NCBI GenBank assembly: GCA_964057225.1
Contig: OZ059897.1
Span: 4,278,001-4,342,000 of the forward strand
Reading direction: 5' to 3'
DNA: 64,000 nt
Source: Auanema rhodensis
Taxonomy: Eukaryota > Nematoda > Chromadorea > Rhabditida > Rhabditidae
A model generated the notes under the pieces. It searched no databases and was not told the DNA's origin. It saw only the letters and a list, made by a program, of their open reading frames with translations. Shown here piece by piece: positions 50,543-63,529 of this stretch. Both the position numbers and the translations under genes were made by a program. The first letter of the stretch is position 1, and each line of letters starts with the position of its first letter.

Positions 50543-52648
50543 CTTATATCCTCGATTTTCACCCTGAAGAATTAATTTTTTCGTTGAATAACATTGTCCA
50601 TCGTCTTTGCCTTGAAAAAAGAAATCTAAAAACTCCTACTTTTTGTGAAATTATTTAGAAATTTTTCGGGAAAATTTTTGTCACAATGTTTTTGGAAGCA
50701 ATGTTGAGTGTACATGGGAACTCAACATACACTAATGCATTATTTTTCAAACGATCATAACTAATTTTTGTATAGAGCGTTTCTCAATGTAGTATAGTGC
50801 ATTCGATGCGGATTTTTAAGCTGCGTCGATCTGTGTTATCAGATTTGAGTTAGCTTGAAAATGCACCGAGATATCAACTGATATATGTTCACACTTATAT
50901 CCTCGATTTTCACCCTGAAGAATTAATTTTTTCGTTGAATAACATTGTCCTTCGTCTTTGCCTTGAAAAAAGAAATCTAAAAACTCCTACTTTTTGTGAA
51001 ATTATTTAGAAATTTTTCGGGAAAATTTTTGTCACAATGTTTTTGGAAGCAATGTTGAGTGTACATGGGAACTCAACATACACTAATGCATTATTTTTCA
51101 AACGATCATAACTAATTTTTGTATGGAGCGTTTCTCAATGTAGTATAGTGCATTCGATGCGGATTTTTAAGCTGCGTTGATCTGTGTTATCAGATTTGCG
51201 CTAGCTTAAAAATGCACCGAGTAATCAACTGATATAGGTTCACACTTATATCCTCGATTTTCACCCTGAAGAATTAATTTTTTCGTTGAATAACATTGTC
51301 CATCGTCTTTGCCTTGAAAAAAGAAATCTAAAAACTCCTACTTTTTGTGAAATTATTTAGAAATTTTTCGGGAAAATTTTTGTCACAATGTTTTTGGAAG
51401 CAATGTTGAGTGTACATGGGAACTCAGCATACACTAATGCATTATTTTTCAAACGATCATAACTAATTTTTGTATGGAGCGTTTCTCAATGTAGTATAGT
51501 GCATTCGATGCGGATTTTTAAGCTGCGTTGATCTGTGTTATCAGATTTGCGCTAGCTTAAAAATGCACCGAGTAATCAACTGATATAGGTTCACACTTAT
51601 ATCCTCGATTTTCACCCTGAAGAATTAATTTTTTCGTTGAATAACGTTGTCCATCGTCTTTGCCTTGAAAAAAAAAATCTAAAAACTCCTACTTTTTGTG
51701 AAATTATTTAGAAATTTTTCGGGAAAATTTTTGTCACAATGTTTTTGGAAGCAATGTTGAGTGTACATGGGAACTCAACATACACTAATGCATTATTTTT
51801 CAAACGATCATAACTAATTTTTGTATAGAGCGTTTCTCAATGTAGTATAGTGCATTCGATGCGGATTTTTAAGCTGCGTCGATCTGTGTTATCAGATTTG
51901 AGTTAGCTTGAAAATGCACCGAGATATCAACTGATATATGTTCACACTTATATCCTCGATTTTCACCCTGAAGAATTAATTTTTTCGTTGAATAACATTG
52001 TCCTTCGTCTTTGCCTTGAAAAAAGAAATCTAAAAACTCCTACTTTTTGTGAAATTATTTAGAAATTTTTCGGGAAAATTTTTGTCACAATGTTTTTGGA
52101 AGCAATGTTGAGTGTACATGGGAACTCAACATACACTAATGCATTATTTTTCAAACGATCATAACTAATTTTTGTATGGAGCGTTTCTCAATGTAGTATA
52201 GTGCATTCGATGCGGATTTTTAAGCTGCGTTGATCTGTGTTATCAGATTTGCGCTAGCTTAAAAATGCACCGAGTAATCAACTGATATAGGTTCACACTT
52301 ATATCCTCGATTTTCACCCTGAAGAATTAATTTTTTCGTTGAATAACATTGTCCATCGTCTTTGCCTTGAAAAAAGAAATCTAAAAACTCCTACTTTTTG
52401 TGAAATTATTTAGAAATTTTTCGGGAAAATTTTTGTCACAATGTTTTTGGAAGCAATGTTGAGTGTACATGGGAACTCAGCATACACTAATGCATTATTT
52501 TTCAAACGATCATAACTAATTTTTGTATGGAGCGTTTCTCAATGTAGTATAGTGCATTCGATGCGGATTTTTAAGCTGCGTTGATCTGTGTTATCAGATT
52601 TGCGCTAGCTTAAAAATGCACCGAGTAATCAACTGATATAGGTTCACA
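50543..52648 (+). repeat. 3-monomer all-B higher-order repeat (1053 bp x 2)
   Basis: Two copies, 50543-51595 and 51596-52648: tail-a monomer, TGTCCTTCG monomer, GTATGG/tail-g monomer. The first monomer of the second copy has AACGTTG and a run of ten A's near 51667. The next monomer (52649) has the same two markers, so its left half continues the 1053-bp period. Confidence 0.78.
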
Positions 52649-53350
52649 CTTATATCCTCGATTTTCACCCTGAAGAATTAATTTTTTCGTTGAATAACGT
52701 TGTCCATCGTCTTTGCCTTGAAAAAAAAAATCTAAAAACTCCTACTTTTTGTGAAATTATTTAGAAATTTTTCGGGAAAATTTTTGTCACAATGTTTTTG
52801 GAAGCAATGTTGAGTGTACATGGGAACTCAGCATACACTAATGCATTATTTTTCAAACGATCATAACTAATTTTTGTATGGAGCGTTTTTCAATGTAGTA
52901 TAGTGCATTCGATGCGGATTTTTAAGCTGCGTCGATCTGTGTTATCAGATTTGAGTTAGCTTGAAAATGCACCGAGATATCAACTGATATATGTTCACAC
53001 TTATATCCTCGATTTTCACCCTGAAGAAATGATTTTTTCGTTAACAAACATTGTCCATCGTATTCGTCTTGAAAAAAGGAATCTAAAAACATCTACTTTT
53101 TGTGAAATTATTTAGAAATTTTTCGGGAAAATTTTTGTCAAAATGTTTTTGGAAGCAATGTTGAGTGTACATGGGAACTCAACATACACTAATGCATTAT
53201 TTTTCAAACGATCATAACTAATTTTTGTATAGAGCGTTTCTCAATGTAGTATAGTGCATTCGATGCGGATTTTTAAGCTGCGTCGATCTGTGTTATCAGA
53301 TTTGCGCTAGCTTAAAAATGCACCGAGTAATCAACTGATATAGGTTCACA
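52649..53350 (+). repeat. B monomer plus A-prime monomer preceding the tetrameric array
   Basis: 52649 has AACGTTG, the long A-run and a private GCGTTTTTCAATG, with tail a. 53000 is A-prime (GTTAAC at its 41-46) with tail g and leads into the 4-monomer array. Confidence 0.72.
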
Positions 53351-56300
53351 CTTATATCCTCGATTTTCACCCTGAAGAATTAATTTTTTCGTTGAATAAC
53401 ATTGTCCATCGTCTTTGCCTTGAAAAAAGAAATCTAAAAACTCCTACTTTTTGTGAAATTATTAAGAAATTTTTCGGGAAAATTTTTGTCACAATGTTTT
53501 TGGAAGCAATGTTGAGTGTACATGGGAACTCAGCATACACTAATGCATTATTTTTCAAACGATCATAACTAATTTTTGTATGGAGCGTTTCTCAATGTAG
53601 TATAGTGCATTCGATGCGGATTTTTAAGCTGCGTTGATCTGTGTTATCAGATTTGCGCTAGCTTAAAAATGCACCGAGTAATCAACTGATATAGGTTCAC
53701 ACTTATATCCTCGATTTTCACCCTGAAGAATTAATTTTTTCGTTGAATAACATTGTCCATCGTCTTTGCCTTGAAAAAAGAAATCTAAAAACTCCTACTT
53801 TTCGTGAAATTATTTAGAAATTTTTCGGGAAAATTTTTGTCACAATGTTTTTGGAAGCAATGTTGAGTGTACATGGGAACTCAGCATACACTAATGCATT
53901 ATTTTTCAAACGATCATAACTAATTTTTGTATAGAGCGTTTCTCAATGTAGTGTAGTGCATTCGATGCGGATTTTTAAGCTGCGTCGATCTGTGTTATCA
54001 GATTTGAGTTAGCTTGAAAATGCACCGAGATATCAACTGATATATGTTCACACTTATATCCTCGATTTTCACCCTGAAGAAATGATTTTTTCGTTGAAAA
54101 ACATTGTCCATCGTATTCGTCTTGAAAAAAGGAATCTAAAAACATCTACTTTTTGTGAAATTATTTAGAAATTTTTCGGGAAAATTTTTGTCACAATGTT
54201 TTTGGAAGCAATGTTGAGTGTACATGGGAACTCAGCATACACTAATGCATTATTTTTCAAACGATCATAACTAATTTTTGTATAGAGCGTTTCTCAATGT
54301 AGTATAGTGCATTCGATGCGGATTTTTAAGCTGCGTCGATCTGTGTTATCAGATTTGAGTTAGCTTAAAAATGCACCGAGATATCAACTGATATATGTTC
54401 ACACTTATATCCTCGATTTTCACCCTGAAGAAATGATTTTTTCGTTGAAAAACATTGTCCATCGTATTCGTCTTGAAAAAAAGAATCTAAAAACATCTAC
54501 TTTTTGTGAAATTATTCAGAAATTTTTCGGGAAAATTTTTGTCAAAATGTTTTTGGAAGCAATGTTGAGTGTACATGGGAACTCAACATACACTAATGCA
54601 TTATTTTTCAAACGATCATAACTAATTTTTGTATGGAGCGTTTCTCAATGTAGTATAGTGCATTCGATGCGGATTTTTAAGCTGCGTTGATCTGTGTTAT
54701 CAGATTTGCGCTAGCTTAAAAATGCACCGAGTAATCAACTGATATAGGTTCACACTTATATCCTCGATTTTCACCCTGAAGAATTAATTTTTTCGTTGAA
54801 TAACATTGTCCATCGTCTTTGCCTTGAAAAAAGAAATCTAAAAACTCCTACTTTTTGTGAAATTATTTAGAAATTTTTCGGGAAAATTTTTGTCACAATG
54901 TTTTTGGAAGCAATGTTGAGTGTACATGGAAACTCAACATACACTAATGCATTATTTTTCAAACGATCATAACTAATTTTTGTATGGAGCGTTTCTCAAT
55001 GTAGTATAGTGCATTCGATGCGGATTTTTAAGCTGCGTTGATCTGTGTTATCAGATTTGCGCTAGCTTAAAAATGCACCGAGTAATCAACTGATATAGGT
55101 TCACACTTATATCCTCGATTTTCACCCTGAAGAATTAATTTTTTCGTTGAATAACATTGTCCATCGTCTTTGCCTTGAAAAAAGAAATCTAAAAACTCCT
55201 ACTTTTCGTGAAATTATTTAGAAATTTTTCGGGAAAATTTTTGTCACAATGTTTTTGGAAGCAATGTTGAGTGTACATGGGAACTCAGCATACACTAATG
55301 CATTATTTTTCAAACGATCATAACTAATTTTTGTATAGAGCGTTTCTCAATGTAGTATAGTGCATTCGATGCGGATTTTTAAGCTGCGTCGATCTGTGTT
55401 ATCAGATTTGAGTTAGCTTGAAAATGCACCGAGATATCAACTGATATATGTTCACACTTATATCCTCGATTTTCACCCTGAAGAAATGATTTTTTCGTTG
55501 AAAAACATTGTCCATCGTATTCGTCTTGAAAAAAGGAATCTAAAAACATCTACTTTTTGTGAAATTATTTAGAAATTTTTCGGGAAAATTTTTGTCACAA
55601 TGTTTTTGGAAGCAATGTTGAGTGTACATGGGAACTCAGCATACACTAATGCATTATTTTTCAAACGATCATAACTAATTTTTGTATAGAGCGTTTCTCA
55701 ATGTAGTATAGTGCATTCGATGCGGATTTTTAAGCTGCGTCGATCTGTGTTATCAGATTTGAGTTAGCTTAAAAATGCACCGAGATATCAACTGATATAT
55801 GTTCACACTTATATCCTCGATTTTCACCCTGAAGAAATGATTTTTTCGTTGAAAAACATTGTCCATCGTATTCGTCTTGAAAAAAAGAATCTAAAAACAT
55901 CTACTTTTTGTGAAATTATTCAGAAATTTTTCGGGAAAATTTTTGTCAAAATGTTTTTGGAAGCAATGTTGAGTGTACATGGGAACTCAACATACACTAA
56001 TGCATTATTTTTCAAACGATCATAACTAATTTTTGTATGGAGCGTTTCTCAATGTAGTATAGTGCATTCGATGCGGATTTTTAAGCTGCGTTGATCTGTG
56101 TTATCAGATTTGCGCTAGCTTAAAAATGCACCGAGTAATCAACTGATATAGGTTCACACTTATATCCTCGATTTTCACCCTGAAGAATTAATTTTTTCGT
56201 TGAATAACATTGTCCATCGTCTTTGCCTTGAAAAAAGAAATCTAAAAACTCCTACTTTTTGTGAAATTATTTAGAAATTTTTCGGGAAAATTTTTGTCAC

Positions 56301-59300
56301 AATGTTTTTGGAAGCAATGTTGAGTGTACATGGAAACTCAACATACACTAATGCATTATTTTTCAAACGATCATAACTAATTTTTGTATGGAGCGTTTCT
56401 CAATGTAGTATAGTGCATTCGATGCGGATTTTTAAGCTGCGTTGATCTGTGTTATCAGATTTGCGCTAGCTTAAAAATGCACCGAGTAATCAACTGATAT
56501 AGGTTCACACTTATATCCTCGATTTTCACCCTGAAGAATTAATTTTTTCGTTGAATAACATTGTCCATCGTCTTTGCCTTGAAAAAAGAAATCTAAAAAC
56601 TCCTACTTTTCGTGAAATTATTTAGAAATTTTTCGGGAAAATTTTTGTCACAATGTTTTTGGAAGCAATGTTGAGTGTACATGGGAACTCAGCATACACT
56701 AATGCATTATTTTTCAAACGATCATAACTAATTTTTGTATAGAGCGTTTCTCAATGTAGTATAGTGCATTCGATGCGGATTTTTAAGCTGCGTCGATCTG
56801 TGTTATCAGATTTGAGTTAGCTTGAAAATGCACCGAGATATCAACTGATATATGTTCACACTTATATCCTCGATTTTCACCCTGAAGAAATGATTTTTTC
56901 GTTGAAAAACATTGTCCATCGTATTCGTCTTGAAAAAAGGAATCTAAAAACATCTACTTTTTGTGAAATTATTTAGAAATTTTTCGGGAAAATTTTTGTC
57001 ACAATGTTTTTGGAAGCAATGTTGAGTGTACATGGGAACTCAGCATACACTAATGCATTATTTTTCAAACGATCATAACTAATTTTTGTATAGAGCGTTT
57101 CTCAATGTAGTATAGTGCTTTCGATGCGGATTTTTAAGCTGCGTCGATCTGTGTTATCAGATTTGAGTTAGCTTAAAAATGCACCGAGATATCAACTGAT
57201 ATATGTTCACACTTATATCCTCGATTTTCACCCTGAAGAAATGATTTTTTCGTTGAAAAACATTGTCCATCGTATTCGTCTTGAAAAAAAGAATCTAAAA
57301 ACATCTACTTTTTGTGAAATTATTCAGAAATTTTTCGGGAAAATTTTTGTCAAAATGTTTTTGGAAGCAATGTTGAGTGTACATGGGAACTCAACATACA
57401 CTAATGCATTATTTTTCAAACGATCATAACTAATTTTTGTATGGAGCGTTTCTCAATGTAGTATAGTGCATTCGATGCGGATTTTTAAGCTGCGTTGATC
57501 TGTGTTATCAGATTTGCGCTAGCTTAAAAATGCACCGAGTAATCAACTGATATAGGTTCACACTTATATCCTCGATTTTCACCCTGAAGAATTAATTTTT
57601 TCGTTGAATAACATTGTCCATCATCTTTGCCTTGAAAAAAGAAATCTAAAAACTCCTACTTTTTGTGAAATTATTAAGAAATTTTTCGGGAAAATTTTTG
57701 TCACAATGTTTTTGGAAGCAATGTTGAGTGTACATGGGAACTCAGCATACACTAATGCATTATTTTTCAAACGATCATAACTAATTTTTGTATGGAGCGT
57801 TTCTCAATGTAGTATAGTGCATTCGATGCGGATTTTTAAGCTGCGTTGATCTGTGTTTTCAGATTTGCGCTAGCTTAAAAATGCACCGAGTAATCAACTG
57901 ATATAGGTTCACACTTATATCCTCGATTTTCACCCTGAAGAATTAATTTTTTCGTTGAATAACATTGTCCATCGTCTTTGCCTTGAAAAAAGAAATCTAA
58001 AAACTCCTACTTTTCGTGAAATTATTTAGAAATTTTTCGGGAAAATTTTTGTCACAATGTTTTTGGAAGCAATGTTGAGTGTACATGGGAACTCAGCATA
58101 CACTAATGCATTATTTTTCAAACGATCATAACTAATTTTTGTATAGAGCGTTTCTCAATGTAGTATAGTGCATTCGATGCGGATTTTTAAGCTGCGTCGA
58201 TCTGTGTTATCAGATTTGAGTTAGCTTGAAAATGCACCGAGATATCAACTGATATATGTTCACACTTATATCCTCGATTTTCACCCTGAAGAAATGATTT
58301 TTTCGTTGAAAAACATTGTCCATCGTATTCGTCTTGAAAAAAGGAATCTAAAAACATCTACTTTTTGTGAAATTATTTAGAAATTTTTCGGGAAAATTTT
58401 TGTCACAATGTTTTTGGAAGCAATGTTGAGTGTACATGGGAACTCAGCATACACTAATGCATTATTTTTCAAACGATCATAACTAATTTTTGTATAGAGC
58501 GTTTCTCAATGTAGTATAGTGCATTCGATGCGGATTTTTAAGCTGCGTCGATCTGTGTTATCAGATTTGAGTTAGCTTAAAAATGCACCGAGATATCAAC
58601 TGATATATGTTCACACTTATATCCTCGATTTTCACCCTGAAGAAATGATTTTTTCGTTGAAAAACATTGTCCATCGTATTCGTCTTGAAAAAAAAAATCT
58701 AAAAACATCTACTTTTTGTGAAATTATTCAGAAATTTTTCGGGAAAATTTTTGTCAAAATGTTTTTGGAAGCAATGTTGAGTGTACATGGGAACTCAACA
58801 TACACTAATGCATTATTTTTCAAACGATCATAACTAATTTTTGTATGGAGCGTTTCTCAATGTAGTATAGTGCATTCGATGCGGATTTTTAAGCTGCGTT
58901 GATCTGTGTTATCAGATTTGCGCTAGCTTAAAAATGCACCGAGTAATCAACTGATATAGGTTCACACTTATATCCTCGATTTTCACCCTGAAGAATTAAT
59001 TTTTTCGTTGAATAACATTGTCCATCGTCTTTGCCTTGAAAAAAGAAATCTAAAAACTCCTACTTTTTGTGAAATTATTTAGAAATTTTTCGGGAAAATT
59101 TTTGTCACAATGTTTTTGGAAGCAATGTTGAGTGTACATGGGAACTCAACATACACTAATGCATTATTTTTCAAACGATCATAACTAATTTTTGTATGGA
59201 GCGTTTCTCAATGTAGTATAGTGCATTCAATGCGGATTTTTAAGCTGCGTTGATCTGTGTTATCAGATTTGTGCTAGCTTAAAAATGCACCGAGTAATCA

Positions 59301-60370
59301 ACTGATATAGGTTCACACTTATATCCTCGATTTTCACCCTGAAGAATTAATTTTTTCGTTGAATAACATTGTCCATCGTCTTTGCCTTGAAAAAAGAAAT
59401 CTAAAAACTCCTACTTTTTGTGAAATTATTTAGAAATTTTTCGGGAAAATTTTTGTCACAATGTTTTTGGAAGCAATGTTGAGTGTACATGGGAACTCAG
59501 CATACACTAATGCATTATTTTTCAAACGATCATTACTAATTTTTGTATAGAGCGTTTCTCAATGTAGTATAGTGCATTCGATGCGGATTTTTAAGCTGCG
59601 TCGATCTGTGTTATCAGATTTGAGTTAGCTTGAAAATGCACCGAGATATCAACTGATATATGTTCACACTTATATCCTCGATTTTCACCCTGAAGAAATG
59701 ATTTTTTCGTTGAAAAACATTGTCCATCGTATTCGTCTTGAAAAAAGGAATCTAAAAACATCTACTTTTTGTGAAATTATTTAGAAATTTTTCGGGAAAA
59801 TTTTTGTCACAATGTTTTTGGAAGCAATGTTGAGTGTACATGGGAACTCAGCATACACTAATGCATTATTTTTCAAACGATCATAACTAATTTTTGTATA
59901 GAGCGTTTCTCAATGTAGTATAGTGCATTCGATGCGGATTTTTAAGCTGCGTCGATCTGTGTTATCAGATTTGAGTTAGCTTAAAAATGCACCGAGATAT
60001 CAACTGATATATGTTCACACTTATATCCTCGATTTTCACCCTGAAGAAATGATTTTTTCGTTGAAAAACATTGTCCATCGTATTCGTCTTGAAAAAAAGA
60101 ATCTAAAAACATCTACTTTTTGTGAAATTATTCAGAAATTTTTCGGGAAAATTTTTGTCAAAATGTTTTTGGAAGCAATGTTGAGTGTACATGGGAACTC
60201 AACATACACTAATGCATTATTTTTCAAACGATCATAACTAATTTTTGTATGGAGCGTTTCTCAATGTAGTAAAGTGCATTCGATGCGGATTTTTAAGCTG
60301 CGTTGATCTGTGTTATCAGATTTGCGCTAGCTTAAAAATGCACCGAGTAATCAACTGATATAGGTTCACA
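53351..60370 (+). repeat. 4-monomer higher-order repeat (1404 bp) in five tandem copies
   Basis: The unit order is B with GTATGG and tail g; B-TTTTCG with tail a; A2-TAG with tail a; A1-CAG with tail g. Copies are 53351-54754, 54755-56158, 56159-57562, 57563-58966 and 58967-60370. The first monomer varies most: A114 in copies 1 and 4, CATGGAAAC in copies 2 and 3, CCATCATC in copy 4, CATTCAATG and TTGTGCTAGC in copy 5. In copy 5 the second monomer lacks TTTTCG. This is the most regular array in the window and is probably the most recently amplified. Confidence 0.92.
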
Positions 60371-61423
60371 CTTATATCCTCGATTTTCACCCTGAAGAAT
60401 TAATTTTTTCGTTGAATAACATTGTCCATCATCTTTGCCTTGAAAAAAGAAATCTAAAAACTCCTACTTTTTGTGAAATTATTTAGAAATTTTTCGGGAA
60501 AATTTTTGTCACAATGTTTTTGGAAGCAATGTTGAGTGTACATGGGAACTCAGCATACACTAATGCATTATTTTTCAAACGATCATAACTAATTTTTGTA
60601 TGGAGCGTTTCTCAATGTAGTATAGTGCATTCGATGCGGATTTTTAAGCTGCGTCGATCTGTGTTATCAGATTTGAGTTAGCTTGAAAATGCACCGAGAT
60701 ATCAACTGATATATGTTCACACTTATATCCTCGATTTTCACCCTGAAGAAATGATTTTTTCGTTGAAAAACATTGTCCATCGTATTCGTCTTGAAAAAAA
60801 GAATCTAAAAACATCTACTCTTTGTGAAATTATTCAGAAATTTTTCGGGAAAATTTTTGTCAAAATGTTTTTGGAAGCAATGTTGAGTGTACATGGGAAC
60901 TCAACATACACTAATGCATTATTTTTCAAACGATCATAACTAATTTTTGTATGGAGCGTTTCTCAATGTAGTATAGTGCATTCGATGCGGATTTTTAAGC
61001 TGCGTTGATCTGTGTTATCAGATTTGCGCTAGCTTAAAAATGCACCGAGTAATCAACTGATATAGGTTCACACTTATATCCTCGATTTTCACCCTGAAGA
61101 ATTAATTTTTTCGTTGAATAACATTGTCCATCATCTTTGCCTTGAAAAAAGAAATCTAAAAACTCCTACTTTTTGTGAAATTATTTAGAAATTTTTCGGG
61201 AAAATTTTTGTCACAATGTTTTTGGAAGCAATGTTGAGTGTACATGGGAACTCAGCATACACTAATGCATTATTTTTCAAACGATCATAACTAATTTTTG
61301 TATGGAGCGTTTCTCAATGTAGTATAGTGCATTCGATGCGGATTTTTAAGCTGCGTTGATCTGTGTTATCAGATTTGCGCTAGCTTAAAAATGCACCGAG
61401 TAATCAACTGATATAGGTTCACA
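60371..61423 (+). repeat. Transition monomers after the tetrameric array
   Basis: 60371 is a mosaic: the left part is like the first monomer of the 4-unit (CCATCATC, GTATGG), with the GTCG tail a of the second. 60722 is A1-CAG with a private TACTCTTTG. 61073 is B with CCATCATC and tail g. Confidence 0.72.
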
Positions 61424-63529
61424 CTTATATCCTCGATTTTCACCCTGAAGAATTAATTTTTTCGTTGAATAACATTGTCCATCGTCTTTGCCTTGAAAAA
61501 AGAAATCTAAAAACTCCTACTTTTCGTGAAATTATTTAGAAATTTTTCGGGAAAATTTTTGTCACAATGTTTTTGGAAGCAATGTTGAGTGTACATGGGA
61601 ACTCAACATACACTAATGCATTATTTTTCAAACGATCATAACTAATTTTTGTATGGAGCGTTTCTCAATGTAGTATAGTGCATTCGATGCGGATTTTTAA
61701 GCTGCGTCGATCTGTGTTATCAGATTTGAGTTAGCTTAAAAATGCACCGAGATATCAACTGATATATGTTCACACTTATATCCTCGATTTTCACCCTGAA
61801 GAAATGATTTTTTCGTTAACAAACATTGTCCATCGTATTCGTCTTGAAAAAAGGAATCTAAAAACATCTACTTTTTGTGAAATTATTTAGAAATTTTTCG
61901 GGAAAATTTTTGTCAAAATGTTTTTGGAAGCAATGTTGAGTGTACATGGGAACTCAACATACACTAATGCATTATTTTTCAAACGATCATAACTAATTTT
62001 TGTATAGAGCGTTTCTCAATGTAGTATAGTGCATTCGATGCGGATTTTTAAGCTGCGTCGATCTGTGTTATCAGATTTGCGCTAGCTTAAAAATGTACCG
62101 AGTAATCAACTGATATAGGTTCACACTTATATCCTCGATTTTAACCCTGAAGAATTAATTTTTTCGTTGAATAACATTGTCCATCGTCTTTGCCTTGAAA
62201 AAAGAAATCTAAAAACTCCTACTTTTTGTGAAATTATTAAGAAATTTTTCGGGAAAATTTTTGTCACAATGTTTTTGGAAGCAATGTTGAGTGTACATGG
62301 GAACTCAGCATACACTAATGCATTATTTTTCGAACGATCATAACTAATTTTTGTATGGAGCGTTTCTCAATGTAGTATAGTGCATTCGATGCGGATTTTT
62401 AAGCTGCGTTGATCTGTGTTATCAGATTTGCGCTAGCTTAAAAATGCACCGAGTAATCAACTGATATAGGTTCACACTTATATCCTCGATTTTCACCCTG
62501 AAGAATTAATTTTTTCGTTGAATAACATTGTCCATCGTCTTTGCCTTGAAAAAAGAAATCTAAAAACTCCTACTTTTCGTGAAATTATTTAGAAATTTTT
62601 CGGGAAAATTTTTGTCACAATGTTTTTGGAAGCAATGTTGAGTGTACATGGGAACTCAACATACACTAATGCATTATTTTTCAAACGATCATAACTAATT
62701 TTTGTATGGAGCGTTTCTCAATGTAGTATAGTGCATTCGATGCGGATTTTTAAGCTGCGTCGATCTGTGTTATCAGATTTGAGTTAGCTTAAAAATGCAC
62801 CGAGATATCAACTGATATATGTTCACACTTATATCCTCGATTTTCACCCTGAAGAAATGATTTTTTCGTTAACAAACATTGTCCATCGTATTCGTCTTGA
62901 AAAAAGGAATCTAAAAACATCTACTTTTTGTGAAATTATTTAGAAATTTTTCGGGAAAATTTTTGTCAAAATGTTTTTGGAAGCAATGTTGAGTGTACAT
63001 GGGAACTCAACATACACTAATGCATTATTTTTCAAACGATCATAACTAATTTTTGTATAGAGCGTTTCTCAATGTAGTATAGTGCATTCGATGCGGATTT
63101 TTAAGCTGCGTCGATCTGTGTTATCAGATTTGCGCTAGCTTAAAAATGTACCGAGTAATCAACTGATATAGGTTCACACTTATATCCTCGATTTTAACCC
63201 TGAAGAATTAATTTTTTCGTTGAATAACATTGTCCATCGTCTTTGCCTTGAAAAAAGAAATCTAAAAACTCCTACTTTTTGTGAAATTATTAAGAAATTT
63301 TTCGGGAAAATTTTTGTCACAATGTTTTTGGAAGCAATGTTGAGTGTACATGGGAACTCAGCATACACTAATGCATTATTTTTCGAACGATCATAACTAA
63401 TTTTTGTATAGAGCGTTTCTCAATGTAGTATAGTGCATTCGATGCGGATTTTTAAGCTGCGTCGATCTGTGTTATCAGATTTGCGCTAGCTTAAAAATGC
63501 ACCGAGTAATCAACTGATATAGGTTCACA
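61424..63529 (+). repeat. 3-monomer higher-order repeat (1053 bp x 2)
   Basis: Copies are 61424-62476 and 62477-63529. The order is B-TTTTCG with tail a; A-prime with tail g and AAAATGTACC; B with A18, A114 and CGAACG. The two third monomers differ on the right side (GTATGG with GTTG in the first, GTATAG with GTCG in the second). Confidence 0.85.
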
